Shown here: in pieces, positions 54,643 to 64,000 of the stretch
How the letters are laid out: the number at the start of each line of letters is the position of its first letter
Numbering within the stretch: position 1 is the stretch's first letter
From: Kordiimonas sp.
GTDB taxonomy: Bacteria; Pseudomonadota; Alphaproteobacteria; Sphingomonadales; Emcibacteraceae
Direction of reading: 5' to 3'
Length of the DNA: 64,000 bases
Assembly (NCBI GenBank): GCA_002700365.1
Contig: PADB01000009.1
Coordinates: 1 to 64,000, forward strand
The notes under the pieces: model-generated
What the model saw: only the letters and a program-made list of their open reading frames with translations
The model's database searches: none
What the model was told of the DNA's origin: nothing
Made by a program: the position numbers and the translations under genes

Positions 54643-54666
54643 GATTTAATACTGCATGATCTAATA
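54637..54666. repeat. 15-bp tandem duplication covering the thiD start
   Basis: CTGCATGATTTAATA (54637-54651) and CTGCATGATCTAATA (54652-54666) differ by one base. On the minus strand each holds ATGCAG. Only the inner one (54642) opens thiD; the outer one is followed by a stop after two codons. Confidence 0.8.
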
Positions 54667-54671
54667 CTGGC

Positions 54672-56027
54672 CTAAGCCGCTACAGATACATTGCTGACCG
54701 TCGCAACAATATCATCCACAACATTTTCCACGAGCACTTCATCTTCACCTTCAGCCATTACCCGAATGACAGGTTCTGTGCCGGATTTACGTATGACAAC
54801 ACGGCCCGTTCCGTTAAAGCGTTCCTCACCCGCGGCAATGGCGGCCTTCACGGCGTCTTCATCAAGAGGGTTCGTACCCTGATTGTATCGTACATTCTTC
54901 AGGATTTGCGGATATGTCTCGAACAGGCGGCAGGCCTCACTGGCCGGCTTACCATTTTTCACTAACACAGCCAGAATCTGCAGGGCGGCTATAACGCCAT
55001 CGCCCGTTGTCGCAAAATCACTCAAGACCATATGGCCAGACTGTTCTCCGCCCAAATTATAACCGCCACGTCGCATTTCCTCGACAACGTAACGATCACC
55101 AACCTGTGTCCGAATGAGATCCAAACCAATCCCGTTCAAATATTTTTCAAACCCCAGGTTGGACATAATTGTTGCAACGACACCATTGCGTTTCAATTTA
55201 TCCGACAAATGCCAATATTGCGCGATGGCCGCCATAAGCTGGTCACCGTCAATAACATTGCCTTTTTCATCAGAAATAATCAGCCGGTCTGCATCACCAT
55301 CCAGCGCAATACCAAGATGCGCACCTTCCGCCACCACGGTTTCACACATCAGTTGTGGGGCCGTAGATCCACAGCTGTCATTGATGTTTTTGCCGTTCGG
55401 AGATACGCCCAAGGCCACAACTTCCGCCCCTAGTTCCCATAATACCTGCGGGGCAACGCGGTACGCCGCACCATGGGCACAGTCCACAACGATCTTCAAA
55501 CCATCAAGACGTAAGTTTTTGGGGAATGTGTTTTTCGCAAATTCGATATAACGGCCCACGGCATTATTTAATCGCTGGGCACGGCCGGTTTCTTCCGCCG
55601 GGGCCAAATGGTCCGCATATCCATTATCCATGCGCCGTTCAATCGCCAGTTCGATCTCATCCGATAGCTTATATCCATCAGGACCAAACAGCTTAATACC
55701 ATTATCATAATACGGATTATGGGACGCCGATAACATCACCCCTAAATCCGCACGCAATGACCGCGTTAACATCGCAACAGCCGGTGTGGGCATAGGCCCC
55801 ACCATAATCACATCCATTCCCATAGATGTAAAACCAGCCGCCAGGGCTGGCTCTAACATGTAGCCCGACAACCGCGTATCTTTACCGATCACAACCCGGT
55901 GTTGATGATCGCCCCGGATAAAATGCTTACCTGCTGCCATCCCTACGCGCATGGCTACTTCTGCTGTCATTTTATCTTCATTTGCACGGCCGCGAATGCC
56001 ATCGGTCCCAAAATATTTGCGTGTCAT
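54672..56027 (-). CDS. glmM: Phosphoglucosamine mutase
   Basis: The 451-residue product interconverts glucosamine-6-P and glucosamine-1-P for UDP-GlcNAc. It starts [14 protein letters not shown], has the phosphoserine loop [18 protein letters not shown], the metal loop [10 protein letters not shown] and the sugar-binding [12 protein letters not shown]. The C-terminal phosphate loop is [15 protein letters not shown]. It is a normal-length bacterial GlmM. Confidence 0.97.
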   Translation of the reverse strand: MTRKYFGTDGIRGRANEDKMTAEVAMRVGMAAGKHFIRGDHQHRVVIGKDTRLSGYMLEPALAAGFTSMGMDVIMVGPMPTPAVAMLTRSLRADLGVMLSASHNPYYDNGIKLFGPDGYKLSDEIELAIERRMDNGYADHLAPAEETGRAQRLNNAVGRYIEFAKNTFPKNLRLDGLKIVVDCAHGAAYRVAPQVLWELGAEVVALGVSPNGKNINDSCGSTAPQLMCETVVAEGAHLGIALDGDADRLIISDEKGNVIDGDQLMAAIAQYWHLSDKLKRNGVVATIMSNLGFEKYLNGIGLDLIRTQVGDRYVVEEMRRGGYNLGGEQSGHMVLSDFATTGDGVIAALQILAVLVKNGKPASEACRLFETYPQILKNVRYNQGTNPLDEDAVKAAIAAGEERFNGTGRVVIRKSGTEPVIRVMAEGEDEVLVENVVDDIVATVSNVSVAA

Positions 56028-56254
56028 GGTCTTAAATTCTCTAATAGCTTCTACTGGAAATACATCACTCTTCTGCCGTTATACGAAATAGACGTTAATG
56101 TACCGTGAATAAGCCAACACTATCACCCCAACAATTGATCGTGTCATCCAGTCCATCTTGCCTGCCCCCATAGCTGCAAAAAAAAGATTGTAGCACAATT
56201 AATGCGACAATATCGCGGCACATTAACCATATTATGCTTCAAACCGCAAATATA

Positions 56255-57355
56255 TTAATTCGGCGCTTCTTCAACCCCGTGTAAGACAGACCATATCCGC
56301 AGGGCCTGCTTTGTCTCTCTCACATCGTGGACGCGTACAATTTGCACCCCCTGCGCCCAGGCCTCTTGCGCGACCGCCACTGAACCCGTTACACGGTCCT
56401 GCGGTGCAGGCGCACCTGTAAGATAACCAATGATTGTTTTGCGTGAGACGCCTAACAATACAGGCACGCCTAGCGCATGAAACAAACTAACGCCTTTTAG
56501 TAATTCGATATTATCAGACGCTGTTTTTCCAAATCCTATACCCGGATCTACAATAATGCGGGACTTCTCAACCCCTGCCTCTACGCAGCACCGGATACGG
56601 TCCTGTAAATAGTCGAACACATCGAATAACACGTCCGTATATTCAGGACGGTCCTGCATATTTTGTGGAGTCCCTTGCGCATGCATTAAGACAACTGGCA
56701 ACCTGGTTTGCGCAGCCACAGATAAGCTTTTTTCGTCATGAGTTAAGGCACTCACGTCATTTAACATATCCACGCCTGCCGCCGCAGAAGCCCGCATAAC
56801 TTCACTATGGCGTGTATCCACGGACAGAACGGCACCGCATCCTCTCAATCCTTCGATCACGGGTAGAATACGTTGCATTTCTGTCGAAACAGGCACTGGC
56901 CTTGCGCCGGGGCGCGTAGATTCGCCCCCGATATCCAGAATATCCACACCTGCACTCTTTAAGCCCTGTCCATGGGCTATAGCGACCTCAGGGTCTAGAA
57001 ACTGCCCACCATCAGAAAAACTGTCGGGGGTAACATTGACAATCCCCTGAATGACCGGACGGTCCAGGTCTATTGTTTTACCGCCCCCGTTCAAAGGGGC
57101 GCGTGCTGTCATCAAATGCACCATAGATTCTTCAGCTGGCGCCATTAAAGACGCGGGAAGGCCCGCACAATATTTATTTAAATCTCCGGCCGTCACCACG
57201 TCACGTTGCCGCACAACGCCCTCTTTGCGTAATGTAACCTCTGCCAATTGAAAGGCCCCATGACGGCCCAAAAAAGGAAGGGCTGCTCCCGCCTCAACGG
57301 CGGCAACAGCCATCTTACCAAAGATAATATTTACAGGCCGGATATATACTTTCAT
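56255..57355 (-). CDS. folP: Dihydropteroate synthase with N-terminal extension
   Basis: The 366-residue product joins pABA to the pterin for folate synthesis. The TIM-barrel starts near residue 102 with IQGIVNVTPDSFSDGG. Then come DIGGESTRPGARPV, LSVDTRHSEVMRA, and DPGIGFGKTASDNIELL. The catalytic region is complete. The first 95 or so residues are an extra domain not found in the 280-residue E. coli form. Extended FolP proteins occur in alphaproteobacteria. It lies downstream of ftsH on the same strand. Confidence 0.92.
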   Translation of the reverse strand: MKVYIRPVNIIFGKMAVAAVEAGAALPFLGRHGAFQLAEVTLRKEGVVRQRDVVTAGDLNKYCAGLPASLMAPAEESMVHLMTARAPLNGGGKTIDLDRPVIQGIVNVTPDSFSDGGQFLDPEVAIAHGQGLKSAGVDILDIGGESTRPGARPVPVSTEMQRILPVIEGLRGCGAVLSVDTRHSEVMRASAAAGVDMLNDVSALTHDEKSLSVAAQTRLPVVLMHAQGTPQNMQDRPEYTDVLFDVFDYLQDRIRCCVEAGVEKSRIIVDPGIGFGKTASDNIELLKGVSLFHALGVPVLLGVSRKTIIGYLTGAPAPQDRVTGSVAVAQEAWAQGVQIVRVHDVRETKQALRIWSVLHGVEEAPN

Positions 57356-57414
57356 ACCGCCCCTCCACGAATATTCAGAACCGTTATGCCACCAAAGACT
57401 GTGGCACTTACGCC

Positions 57415-59343
57415 TTAACCTTCCGGCTGCGGGGCCGCACCATTGCTATCTGTGCCCACTTTACCGCTACTGGGGACAGACCCCGAAGGTTTAGACGGGG
57501 ATGCCGGCTTACTTGGTGGTTTTGTATCCTCCATATCACGATGGATTTCTTCACCTTTCAGCAATGCGGTAATTTCCGCCCCTGATAATGTTTCATACTC
57601 CAGCAGGGCTTGTGCGATTTTATGCAGCGCATCCATGTTTTCTGACAGAATTTCGTTGGCGCGGACATGCGCCGTATCAACAATACGGCGAACTTCATCA
57701 TCAATAATCTGTGATGTTTTTTCTGATATATTCTGCGTTCTCGCGACGGAATGACCTAAGAACACCTCTTCCTCATTGTCACCATATTCCAGTGGACCCA
57801 ATTCATCGCTAAAGCCATATTTAGTCACCATCGCACGCGCCATCTTTGTCGCGTAAGAGATATCCGAAGAGGCCCCGGATGTAACCTTGTCGTAACCAAA
57901 AATCAGTTCTTCTGCGACGCGTCCCCCCATGGCCACCGCCAAATCAGCATGCATTTTCTCACGAGAAATAGAAAGCTGGTCACGTTCCGGCAATCGCATC
58001 ACCATCCCCAATGCGCGTCCACGTGGAATAATCGTTGCCTTATGCACAGGATCAGAGGCAGGGCTATGCATAGCCACCAATGCATGACCACCTTCATGAT
58101 AGGCCGTGAGTTTCTTTTCATCTTCGGTCATCACCATGGAACGGCGTTCCGCCCCCATCATGACTTTATCTTTCGCCGCTTCGAAATCCTCCATCGAAAC
58201 AACCTGCTTGCCCCGTCTGGCCGCCAGTAATGCGGCTTCGTTGACAAGATTAGCCAGATCCGCCCCGGAAAAACCAGGTGTGCCCCGCGCAATCACACGA
58301 ATTTCAACATCCGTAGAGGCGGGCACTTTGCGCATATGTACTTTTAATATCTTTTCGCGACCCAGAATATCAGGGCGTGGCACCACAATTTGACGGTCGA
58401 AACGCCCAGGGCGCAGCAAGGCCGGGTCCAGAACATCCGGACGGTTCGTCGCCGCCACCAGAATAATTCCTTCATTCGGTTCAAAACCATCCATTTCCAC
58501 CAACAACTGGTTCAATGTCTGTTCACGTTCGTCATTACCACCACCCAGGCCCGCGCCACGATGGCGGCCCACGGCATCAATCTCGTCTATGAAGATAATA
58601 CAGGGGGCATTCTTCTTCGCCTGCTCGAACATGTCACGCACGCGGCTCGCGCCAACCCCGACAAACATTTCCACAAAATCAGACCCCGAAATAGTAAAGA
58701 ATGGCACATTGGCTTCCCCGGCAATCGCCCGGGCCAACAATGTTTTACCCGTCCCGGGGGACCCGACCAGTAAGGCCCCTTTCGGGATTGTTCCGCCTAA
58801 ACGTTGAAACTTTTGCGGATCTTTCAGAAATTCAACAATTTCTTCCAGCTCTTCTTTCGCTTCATCAATACCCGCCACATCTTCAAAGGTGACCCGGCCC
58901 TGCTTTTCCGTCAGCATACGCGCCCGGGATTTACCAAACCCCATTGCTTTCCCGCTGTTGCCTTGCATCTGGCGCATGAAAAAGATCCATACCCCGATCA
59001 AAATAATCATCGGCAACCACGACAATATCATGCCTAAAAAGGCACTATCCTCGACGGGTTCCACGCTGATCTTCACACCTTTATCGCGCAGACGGTCAAC
59101 CATATTGGGATCATATGGGGCGACAGTGGCAAAACGGGAGTTATCGGTACGACTACCGCGAATGGAGTCTCCCTGAATAACAACCTCAACGACTTGCCCA
59201 CTTTCAACGCTATCCAGAAAATCGGAAAAGGCAACTTCCTGATAATTGCCTTGGGTCGATGGCCCCTGAAAAGCATTAAACAATGCCAATAACAACAGCA
59301 AAATAACGGCCCACAAAGCCAGATTGCGTCCCATGTTACCCAC
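57415..59343 (-). CDS. ftsH: ATP-dependent zinc metalloprotease FtsH
   Basis: The 642-residue inner-membrane protease has two transmembrane helices (about 7-24 and 104-123). The AAA domain has Walker A GSPGTGKT (194-201, with S where P is usual), [15 protein letters not shown] and the SRH arginines. The zinc site is [10 protein letters not shown]. It degrades misfolded membrane proteins and short-lived regulators. It belongs to the tilS-ftsH-folP-glmM order. The upstream gap 59344-59535 holds a small hairpin and no gene. Confidence 0.97.
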   Translation of the reverse strand: MGNMGRNLALWAVILLLLLALFNAFQGPSTQGNYQEVAFSDFLDSVESGQVVEVVIQGDSIRGSRTDNSRFATVAPYDPNMVDRLRDKGVKISVEPVEDSAFLGMILSWLPMIILIGVWIFFMRQMQGNSGKAMGFGKSRARMLTEKQGRVTFEDVAGIDEAKEELEEIVEFLKDPQKFQRLGGTIPKGALLVGSPGTGKTLLARAIAGEANVPFFTISGSDFVEMFVGVGASRVRDMFEQAKKNAPCIIFIDEIDAVGRHRGAGLGGGNDEREQTLNQLLVEMDGFEPNEGIILVAATNRPDVLDPALLRPGRFDRQIVVPRPDILGREKILKVHMRKVPASTDVEIRVIARGTPGFSGADLANLVNEAALLAARRGKQVVSMEDFEAAKDKVMMGAERRSMVMTEDEKKLTAYHEGGHALVAMHSPASDPVHKATIIPRGRALGMVMRLPERDQLSISREKMHADLAVAMGGRVAEELIFGYDKVTSGASSDISYATKMARAMVTKYGFSDELGPLEYGDNEEEVFLGHSVARTQNISEKTSQIIDDEVRRIVDTAHVRANEILSENMDALHKIAQALLEYETLSGAEITALLKGEEIHRDMEDTKPPSKPASPSKPSGSVPSSGKVGTDSNGAAPQPEG

Positions 59344-59535
59344 GAGTTACCCTTTTCTTACACCTTACACAGAAGCAGCAACCGTATTTTCGGCTTTTGA
59401 CCACTGTTATCATTAATCCTAATCTCGGGTGTCTACCCGATGCCCGTATTTCCTCACAGGCTACCTGTTATAAATAAGGCCTCCACAGCCATATACAAGC
59501 ACACAGTTGATTATTGACTATTTTTCGCTCACTGC

Positions 59536-60978
59536 CTAGTCATCATGCTGTGCCCCGATGATATCAGCATGTCTAGAGGCCACAGAACATGACATCGCAT
59601 ACCCTGCCACATTGTATCCTAAATGCGGTGCCGCCACCAATACCCCGTCATCAAACAAGGCCGGCAATGTCTGCAATATAACCGAATGCGGCCGCACTTC
59701 ACAGCCCCTCCCCTCGTCACCTTCAAAAAACAGGACAGGCCGTTCTGCTGCCTTATCTCCCACCACATCCTGCCATTGTCTCAAGCCCGATACACCTAAG
59801 GCACTGACCTGTCCTTGTTCCTCTATGCATCCGACCCAAAAACGGCCATCCCATAGCCCTTTCTGCCCCACCATTAGTGACACGGTCTGGCTGATATTAT
59901 CCGGCTCCCGACAGCAGATCACCCCACCGGTCCGTTCCTCATTAATTAATAAGCAACCGCCTAAGCTTGCCCCTGAAAAATGGCCGGCAATAACATGGTC
60001 GTAAAGTCGCGCGACCTTTGCCCGTTTGGGGGGGTAATCTGCCCCAGCCACATCGCGCAATAATCTTCGCAATAACCGCTGGCCTATTTCAGGAGGACAT
60101 TGCCGAAGACGACTGATATCTATATGAACAGCCCCCATAGGCAGGGAATCACATAAAACATCACGAATGATGTCGTGACGGGCCTTTGCCATTTCATGTT
60201 GCAGATACGCCTTTACCGAGGACATCTGTACAGATAACTGCAACAGTGCTGCGCTATCCATCAGGGTTTCGCCACTGGCCAACGCACGACGCAATTTCAC
60301 CCGATCATATTCTGTATTTGCATTACTGGGATCAGAAATCCACGCCTGCCCCATGGCCGTTAACATAGACACAAGCCTGTCTTTAGGAACAGAAAGCAAC
60401 GGGCGGATCATGAGCGGCATTTCCTGCCCGTGCCCTATTGTCGGCGGCATCTCTGTCGACAGAGGCAAGGACGCTATAACCGACATCCCCGCAAGCCCGT
60501 CCACACCACTTCCACGGATCAGACGATGCAGGACGGTTTCCGCCTGATCGTCCTGATGATGGGCCACCGCCAGATATTTGATATGTTGCGCCGCGCAGTA
60601 TTCCCCCATCAGTTGATAGCGCATTTGACGTGCTGTTGCCTGCACGGCTTTTTCCGGCCGGGGGCCCTGCCATGTTAAAATGTGATGGGGGATATTTTTT
60701 TCCGCACACCAGTCTGCGACTTGTCGTGCTTCCCCCGCTGCTTCAGGGCGCAAGCCATGGTCTACGGTCAGGGCCACAATATTGCGCCCCCATTCTGCCA
60801 GCAAAAAACATAAAGCCAGACTGTCGGCACCGCCAGATACCGCGACCGCAATAGGATCATCACGCACGACATTGGGTAATAACTGCATCAAGGAACGAAA
60901 GTCTGATTGATCCAGTGGTTCTATATGCTTCTGCTTACCCACATCCGTATCTATTGTATCTGTGTTAGTCACAGCCAA
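59536..60978 (-). CDS. tilS: tRNA(Ile)-lysidine synthetase
   Basis: The 480-residue product modifies C34 of tRNA-Ile2 to lysidine. The N-type ATP pyrophosphatase loop is AVAVSGGADSLALCFLLAEW (in part). VDHGLRPEAAGEA and AVAHHQDDQAETVLHRLIRGSG follow, diagnostic for TilS. The C-terminal substrate domain is present but weakly conserved. Its start overlaps the end of cpoB by 14 bases. Confidence 0.94.
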   Translation of the reverse strand: MAVTNTDTIDTDVGKQKHIEPLDQSDFRSLMQLLPNVVRDDPIAVAVSGGADSLALCFLLAEWGRNIVALTVDHGLRPEAAGEARQVADWCAEKNIPHHILTWQGPRPEKAVQATARQMRYQLMGEYCAAQHIKYLAVAHHQDDQAETVLHRLIRGSGVDGLAGMSVIASLPLSTEMPPTIGHGQEMPLMIRPLLSVPKDRLVSMLTAMGQAWISDPSNANTEYDRVKLRRALASGETLMDSAALLQLSVQMSSVKAYLQHEMAKARHDIIRDVLCDSLPMGAVHIDISRLRQCPPEIGQRLLRRLLRDVAGADYPPKRAKVARLYDHVIAGHFSGASLGGCLLINEERTGGVICCREPDNISQTVSLMVGQKGLWDGRFWVGCIEEQGQVSALGVSGLRQWQDVVGDKAAERPVLFFEGDEGRGCEVRPHSVILQTLPALFDDGVLVAAPHLGYNVAGYAMSCSVASRHADIIGAQHDD

Positions 60979-61888
60979 ATTTTGTCAACTGACCAGGGAG
61001 ACGTTTCTGGCTTTCATCACTTTTAGGAAAACGCTGCTGCAATTCCTTAAACGCTTCGCAGGCTTCAAACTTTTCCCCCATCACTCCAAGGGTCATCCCT
61101 ATTTTTAACAAGAAAGACGGGGCTTTAGTATGGTCAGGATGGGCCTTATAGCCTTCCAGAAAGGTCATAGCGGCCTGCTCATAATGCTTTTGTACAAAAT
61201 GCACCTGCCCTAACCAATATTTGGCATTACCTGTTAATTCATCATCAGGGTAACGCGTCAAAAAATCGCTTAACGCAGCCTCGGCACGGCTATACTGCCC
61301 CATACGCACATAACCATAGGCCTGCTCGTAAGCGACCTTGGCCGTCTTTGGCAGGGCATCATCCGCAGGGGCGCGTGATGAATTATCCGCCACAGTTATA
61401 TCAACGGGAGGGGACACATGAACCTCAGCCGTCACATTCTCCGTCCCCCCGGATGGGGGCTGTGTGTGATCACTCCCCGCAGCGGCCGTCCCCTTATTTT
61501 TCTCCAGAGCTGTAAAACGAAATTCCACATCCTGCGTAAATTTTTCATACTGCTGCTGTAGTCTGTTAAAGCGATAATTACTTTCTTCGACCTGTCCGGT
61601 TAAAATACGTAGCTGGGTTTCAATTTCTGCAATACGGGCCTGCATGTCTGCTAACGATACGCCTGTTGCCGTTACATCCGGACGTGGCGACATCTGTGTC
61701 CCAGCCCCTGTCTCCCCACGGAAGACCCGACGTTGCACTGCGTTCAATTGTTTTTCCACCGCCGTGATCCGTTTATCAAGGCTTTCGGCCGATTGTGCCT
61801 GTACAATTGACGGCACCACAGTCCCCATCACTAAACAGGCAATAACAAAAGAATTTTTCATAAAACGTAACTGTGTATACATGGACAT
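60965..61888 (-). CDS. cpoB: Tol-Pal associated periplasmic TPR protein CpoB (YbgF)
   Basis: The product of about 307 residues couples cell-wall synthesis to outer-membrane constriction. A signal peptide is seen (MKNSFVIACLVMGTVVPS, then IVQAQS). A coiled coil follows (LDKRITAVEKQLNAVQRRVF; LADMQARIAEIETQLRILTGQ), then a linker and TPR repeats (ALPKTAKVAYEQAYGYVRMGQYSRAEAAL and on). Possible starts are 61888, 61882 and 61861; none has a strong ribosome-binding site, so the exact start is uncertain. It sits between pal and tilS. Confidence 0.88.
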   Translation of the reverse strand: MSMYTQLRFMKNSFVIACLVMGTVVPSIVQAQSAESLDKRITAVEKQLNAVQRRVFRGETGAGTQMSPRPDVTATGVSLADMQARIAEIETQLRILTGQVEESNYRFNRLQQQYEKFTQDVEFRFTALEKNKGTAAAGSDHTQPPSGGTENVTAEVHVSPPVDITVADNSSRAPADDALPKTAKVAYEQAYGYVRMGQYSRAEAALSDFLTRYPDDELTGNAKYWLGQVHFVQKHYEQAAMTFLEGYKAHPDHTKAPSFLLKIGMTLGVMGEKFEACEAFKELQQRFPKSDESQKRLPGQLTKFGCD

Positions 61889-61953
61889 AGGGTCTAATTT
61901 GTTTTTGACAATTTTGCGGCAAAGCTCGCTATCATTCATTGATACCACACAAT

Positions 61954-61988
61954 AAAAAGGCCCACATCCATAAGAGATGCAGGCCTTT
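61954..61988 (-). terminator. Intrinsic terminator between pal and cpoB
   Basis: On the minus strand AAAGGCCTGCATC pairs imperfectly with GGATGTGGGCCTTT, followed by T's. It follows the pal stop, so cpoB may be partly attenuated or have its own promoter. Confidence 0.75.
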
Positions 61989-62014
61989 ATTACTCTTATA
62001 AAGCAAACAAGGAC

Positions 62015-62563
62015 TTAGTCGACCCGTGTATAACCACGGCGGTTCTGTGCCCATGCACTTTCGCCCTGCCCCAGTACAGCCGGACGTTCTTTGCCATAAC
62101 TAATGGTTTTGACCCGTGACGGGCTTACACCCAAGGCCACCAGATAGTTCTTCACCGCTGTTGCACGGCGATCACCCAATGCCAAGTTATATTCACGGGT
62201 GCCCCGTTCATCACAATGGCCTTCTACAGTTACGTTAACATTATCATTTGACTGCAACCATTGCGCCTGTGCCTGCAACGCCGCGCGTGCTTCGGCAGAC
62301 AGGTCGTAACGATCAAACCCAAAATAGACCAATGATCCGGCCGTACCGTCCAGGTCTTCCTGCGAACCGGCAACCGGACCTGTATCCACCATTTCTGAGG
62401 ATTCGACGTCACCTGTCGGTGCAGCCTCAGTTGGGGGCGTTTCCTGCTCTGCTACAGGCTCTGCAGATTCCAATGCAGAATCTTGTGTGTTGGCACAGGC
62501 TGTCAGCAGAAATGCTGTCGCAATAACAACCCATAATTTTTTGCCCATAAGTGTATCCAGCAT
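62015..62563 (-). CDS. pal: Peptidoglycan-associated lipoprotein Pal
   Basis: The 182-residue product has a lipoprotein signal with lipobox LTAC (KKLWVVIATAFLLTACANTQD). An acidic linker and the OmpA-like peptidoglycan-binding domain follow (VYFGFDRYDLSAEARAAL, then VEGHCDERGTREYNLALGDRRATAVKNYL in parts). It works with TolB in the Tol-Pal envelope system and lies 117 bases downstream of tolB. Confidence 0.95.
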   Translation of the reverse strand: MLDTLMGKKLWVVIATAFLLTACANTQDSALESAEPVAEQETPPTEAAPTGDVESSEMVDTGPVAGSQEDLDGTAGSLVYFGFDRYDLSAEARAALQAQAQWLQSNDNVNVTVEGHCDERGTREYNLALGDRRATAVKNYLVALGVSPSRVKTISYGKERPAVLGQGESAWAQNRRGYTRVD

Positions 62564-62679
62564 CCAGTTCGTTCCTTTAATTTGGATTCAATTTCCGCCC
62601 TTAACACCGCCCCCCGCTAATGAGATGGTGTGGGATGATCTTCACAACGTGATACATTACAAACTATAAACGTACAACT

Positions 62680-64000
62680 CTACCTAATCAAGGGGGACCA
62701 TGCAGGATCTGACGCTTCTATCGGTGTTATAATTTGACGTTCATTATAACCGGTTAAATCCACGGACCAAAGCTGCGTATCACCACCTCTGCCCATACTG
62801 TCATATGGTTGCTGTCGGAAGAACATCAACACCCGTCCGTTCGGTGCCCAGGTAGGACCTTCATCCAGGTAGCTTTCCGTCAACAATCGTTCACCGCTGC
62901 CGTCCGGCTTCATCACGCCGATATAAAAACGGCCTTTGTGCATCTTTGTAAAGGCGATTAAATCTCCCCGTGGTGACCAGACAGGCGTGCCATAACGGCC
63001 CTTACCGAAACTGATACGTTTGATATTTTTGCCATTACTATTCATGACGTATAATTGTTGACTGCCACCACGATCAGAATTGAAGACGACACGTTTCATA
63101 TCCGGTGCGTAACTGGGGGAAGTATCAATAGACGGGTGGCGTGTCAGGCGTTGAATCTTTCGCGTACGCAATTCCATGACGTAAATATCGGAATTGCCTT
63201 TTTCCGCCATGGACATAATGACTTTGTTCCCATCCGGTGAAAACCGCGGGGCAAATGTCATGCCGGGAAAATCCCCCAATACTTCTTGCTTGCCGCTATC
63301 AATATTAAACAAATAGACCCGGGGTTTATCATTATAATAGGCCAGATACGTTATTTCCTGCGTCGTCGGGGAAAAACGCGGCGTCAGAACCAGATAACTT
63401 CCATCCGTCAGGAATTTATGATTATGGCCATCCTGATCCATAATCGACAACCGTTTAATCCGCTGCGTATGCGGGCCATTTTCCGAAATATAGACGATAC
63501 GTGTATCAAAATACCCGCTTTCCCCGGTTAATCGTTTATAGATCGCATCGGAAATCAAATGCGCTACACGCCGCCAGTTTTTAGGTGTCGCAAAGTAACG
63601 TAAACCCGTCATTTGATTTTCCGACAAAACATCCCATAAGCGGAATTCGACTTTAATGCGTCCATCTTCCTGCAGTTCAACCAGGCCACTGGTCATGGCC
63701 TGCGCCCCTATCGCCCGCCAGTTCCCAAAAGCCGGACGGCCACGGATCATTTTTTCCTGAAAATAGGCCCTTTCATCCACCACGCGAAACAGGCCTGAAC
63801 GTTCCAGATTAGCACGGATCACCTGTGCGATATTCGCCCCTATTGAATCCACGGGTCCTTCCGGCGTCAAAGCAGGCAGCGCTGCTTTTAGACCGGGAAT
63901 GGCAATCGGCAACGGGTCCACATTACCCTGTGTGATATCCACCCGCAGCAACGCATGGGCAGGATTGGTCATCATGCCCCCTATTGCCAGAAATATCGCA
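62680..64000 (-). CDS. tolB: Tol-Pal translocation protein TolB (start lies beyond the right edge)
   Basis: The periplasmic beta-propeller protein binds Pal. The N-terminal domain ([20 protein letters not shown]) and propeller repeats ([73 protein letters not shown] in parts) are present. The ATG at 63975 is internal: the frame continues to the window edge as [16 protein letters not shown], the rest of a signal peptide. The true start is therefore outside the window. Confidence 0.95.
   Translation of the reverse strand, partial: AIFLAIGGMMTNPAHALLRVDITQGNVDPLPIAIPGLKAALPALTPEGPVDSIGANIAQVIRANLERSGLFRVVDERAYFQEKMIRGRPAFGNWRAIGAQAMTSGLVELQEDGRIKVEFRLWDVLSENQMTGLRYFATPKNWRRVAHLISDAIYKRLTGESGYFDTRIVYISENGPHTQRIKRLSIMDQDGHNHKFLTDGSYLVLTPRFSPTTQEITYLAYYNDKPRVYLFNIDSGKQEVLGDFPGMTFAPRFSPDGNKVIMSMAEKGNSDIYVMELRTRKIQRLTRHPSIDTSPSYAPDMKRVVFNSDRGGSQQLYVMNSNGKNIKRISFGKGRYGTPVWSPRGDLIAFTKMHKGRFYIGVMKPDGSGERLLTESYLDEGPTWAPNGRVLMFFRQQPYDSMGRGGDTQLWSVDLTGYNERQIITPIEASDPAWSPLIR

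Noticed and set aside
1-64000. CRISPR array, insertion sequence, prophage or rRNA
   Set aside because: No regular spacer-repeat pattern, transposase, integrase, phage gene or rRNA sequence was seen on either strand.

Overview
The window is one piece of an alphaproteobacterial chromosome of moderate GC. The lineage call rests on the CtrA, SciP (DUF1153), ChpT and FlbD regulators embedded in flagellar and chemotaxis genes, on the serine block with its own leader, and on the tolB-pal-cpoB-tilS-ftsH-folP-glmM order. I cannot name the genus. Two genes run off the window: a Rieske oxygenase alpha subunit at the left edge and tolB at the right edge.

Left end (1-6.4 kb) is accessory and catabolic. 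It holds the N-terminus of a ring-hydroxylating oxygenase, a divergent NodD-like LysR regulator, a class D flavin monooxygenase of the HpaB/HsaA type, and a tandemly duplicated pair of corrinoid/Fe-S (reductive dehalogenase or QueG-like) genes. A ferredoxin-like partner is intact beside one copy and decayed beside the other. tRNA-Met(CAT), mnmA and a HAD phosphatase follow.

Centre (8.7-40.1 kb) is a large motility island. flgL-flgK face left and fliK-flgD-flgE face right, separated by a 692 bp gap with two divergent sigma-54-type promoters around an array of short repeats. Then come sciP; a rightward run fliF-fliG-fliH-fliN-motA-flbD-flhA-flhF-flhG plus a FliK-like protein; leftward fliJ-fliI; ctrA; and the leftward operon chpT-cheA-cheW-cheY-cheB-cheR. 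Structural genes, the sigma-54 activator (FlbD), the master regulator (CtrA), its inhibitor (SciP) and its phosphotransferase (ChpT) therefore lie together. CtrA-type TTAA sites occur before fliF, ctrA and cheA. CheA carries a truncated-haemoglobin-like insert that has lost the expected haem-ligand histidine.

Right end (40.2-64 kb) is mostly housekeeping: cysQ, a LysE exporter, DUF3253, a JAMM protease, rluD, rpoH, a membrane protein plus a C-tail-anchored pseudokinase, purA-hisZ, serC-serA with promoter and leader RNA, thiD, glmM, folP, ftsH, tilS and the Tol-Pal genes. No CRISPR array, insertion sequence, prophage or rRNA was seen.
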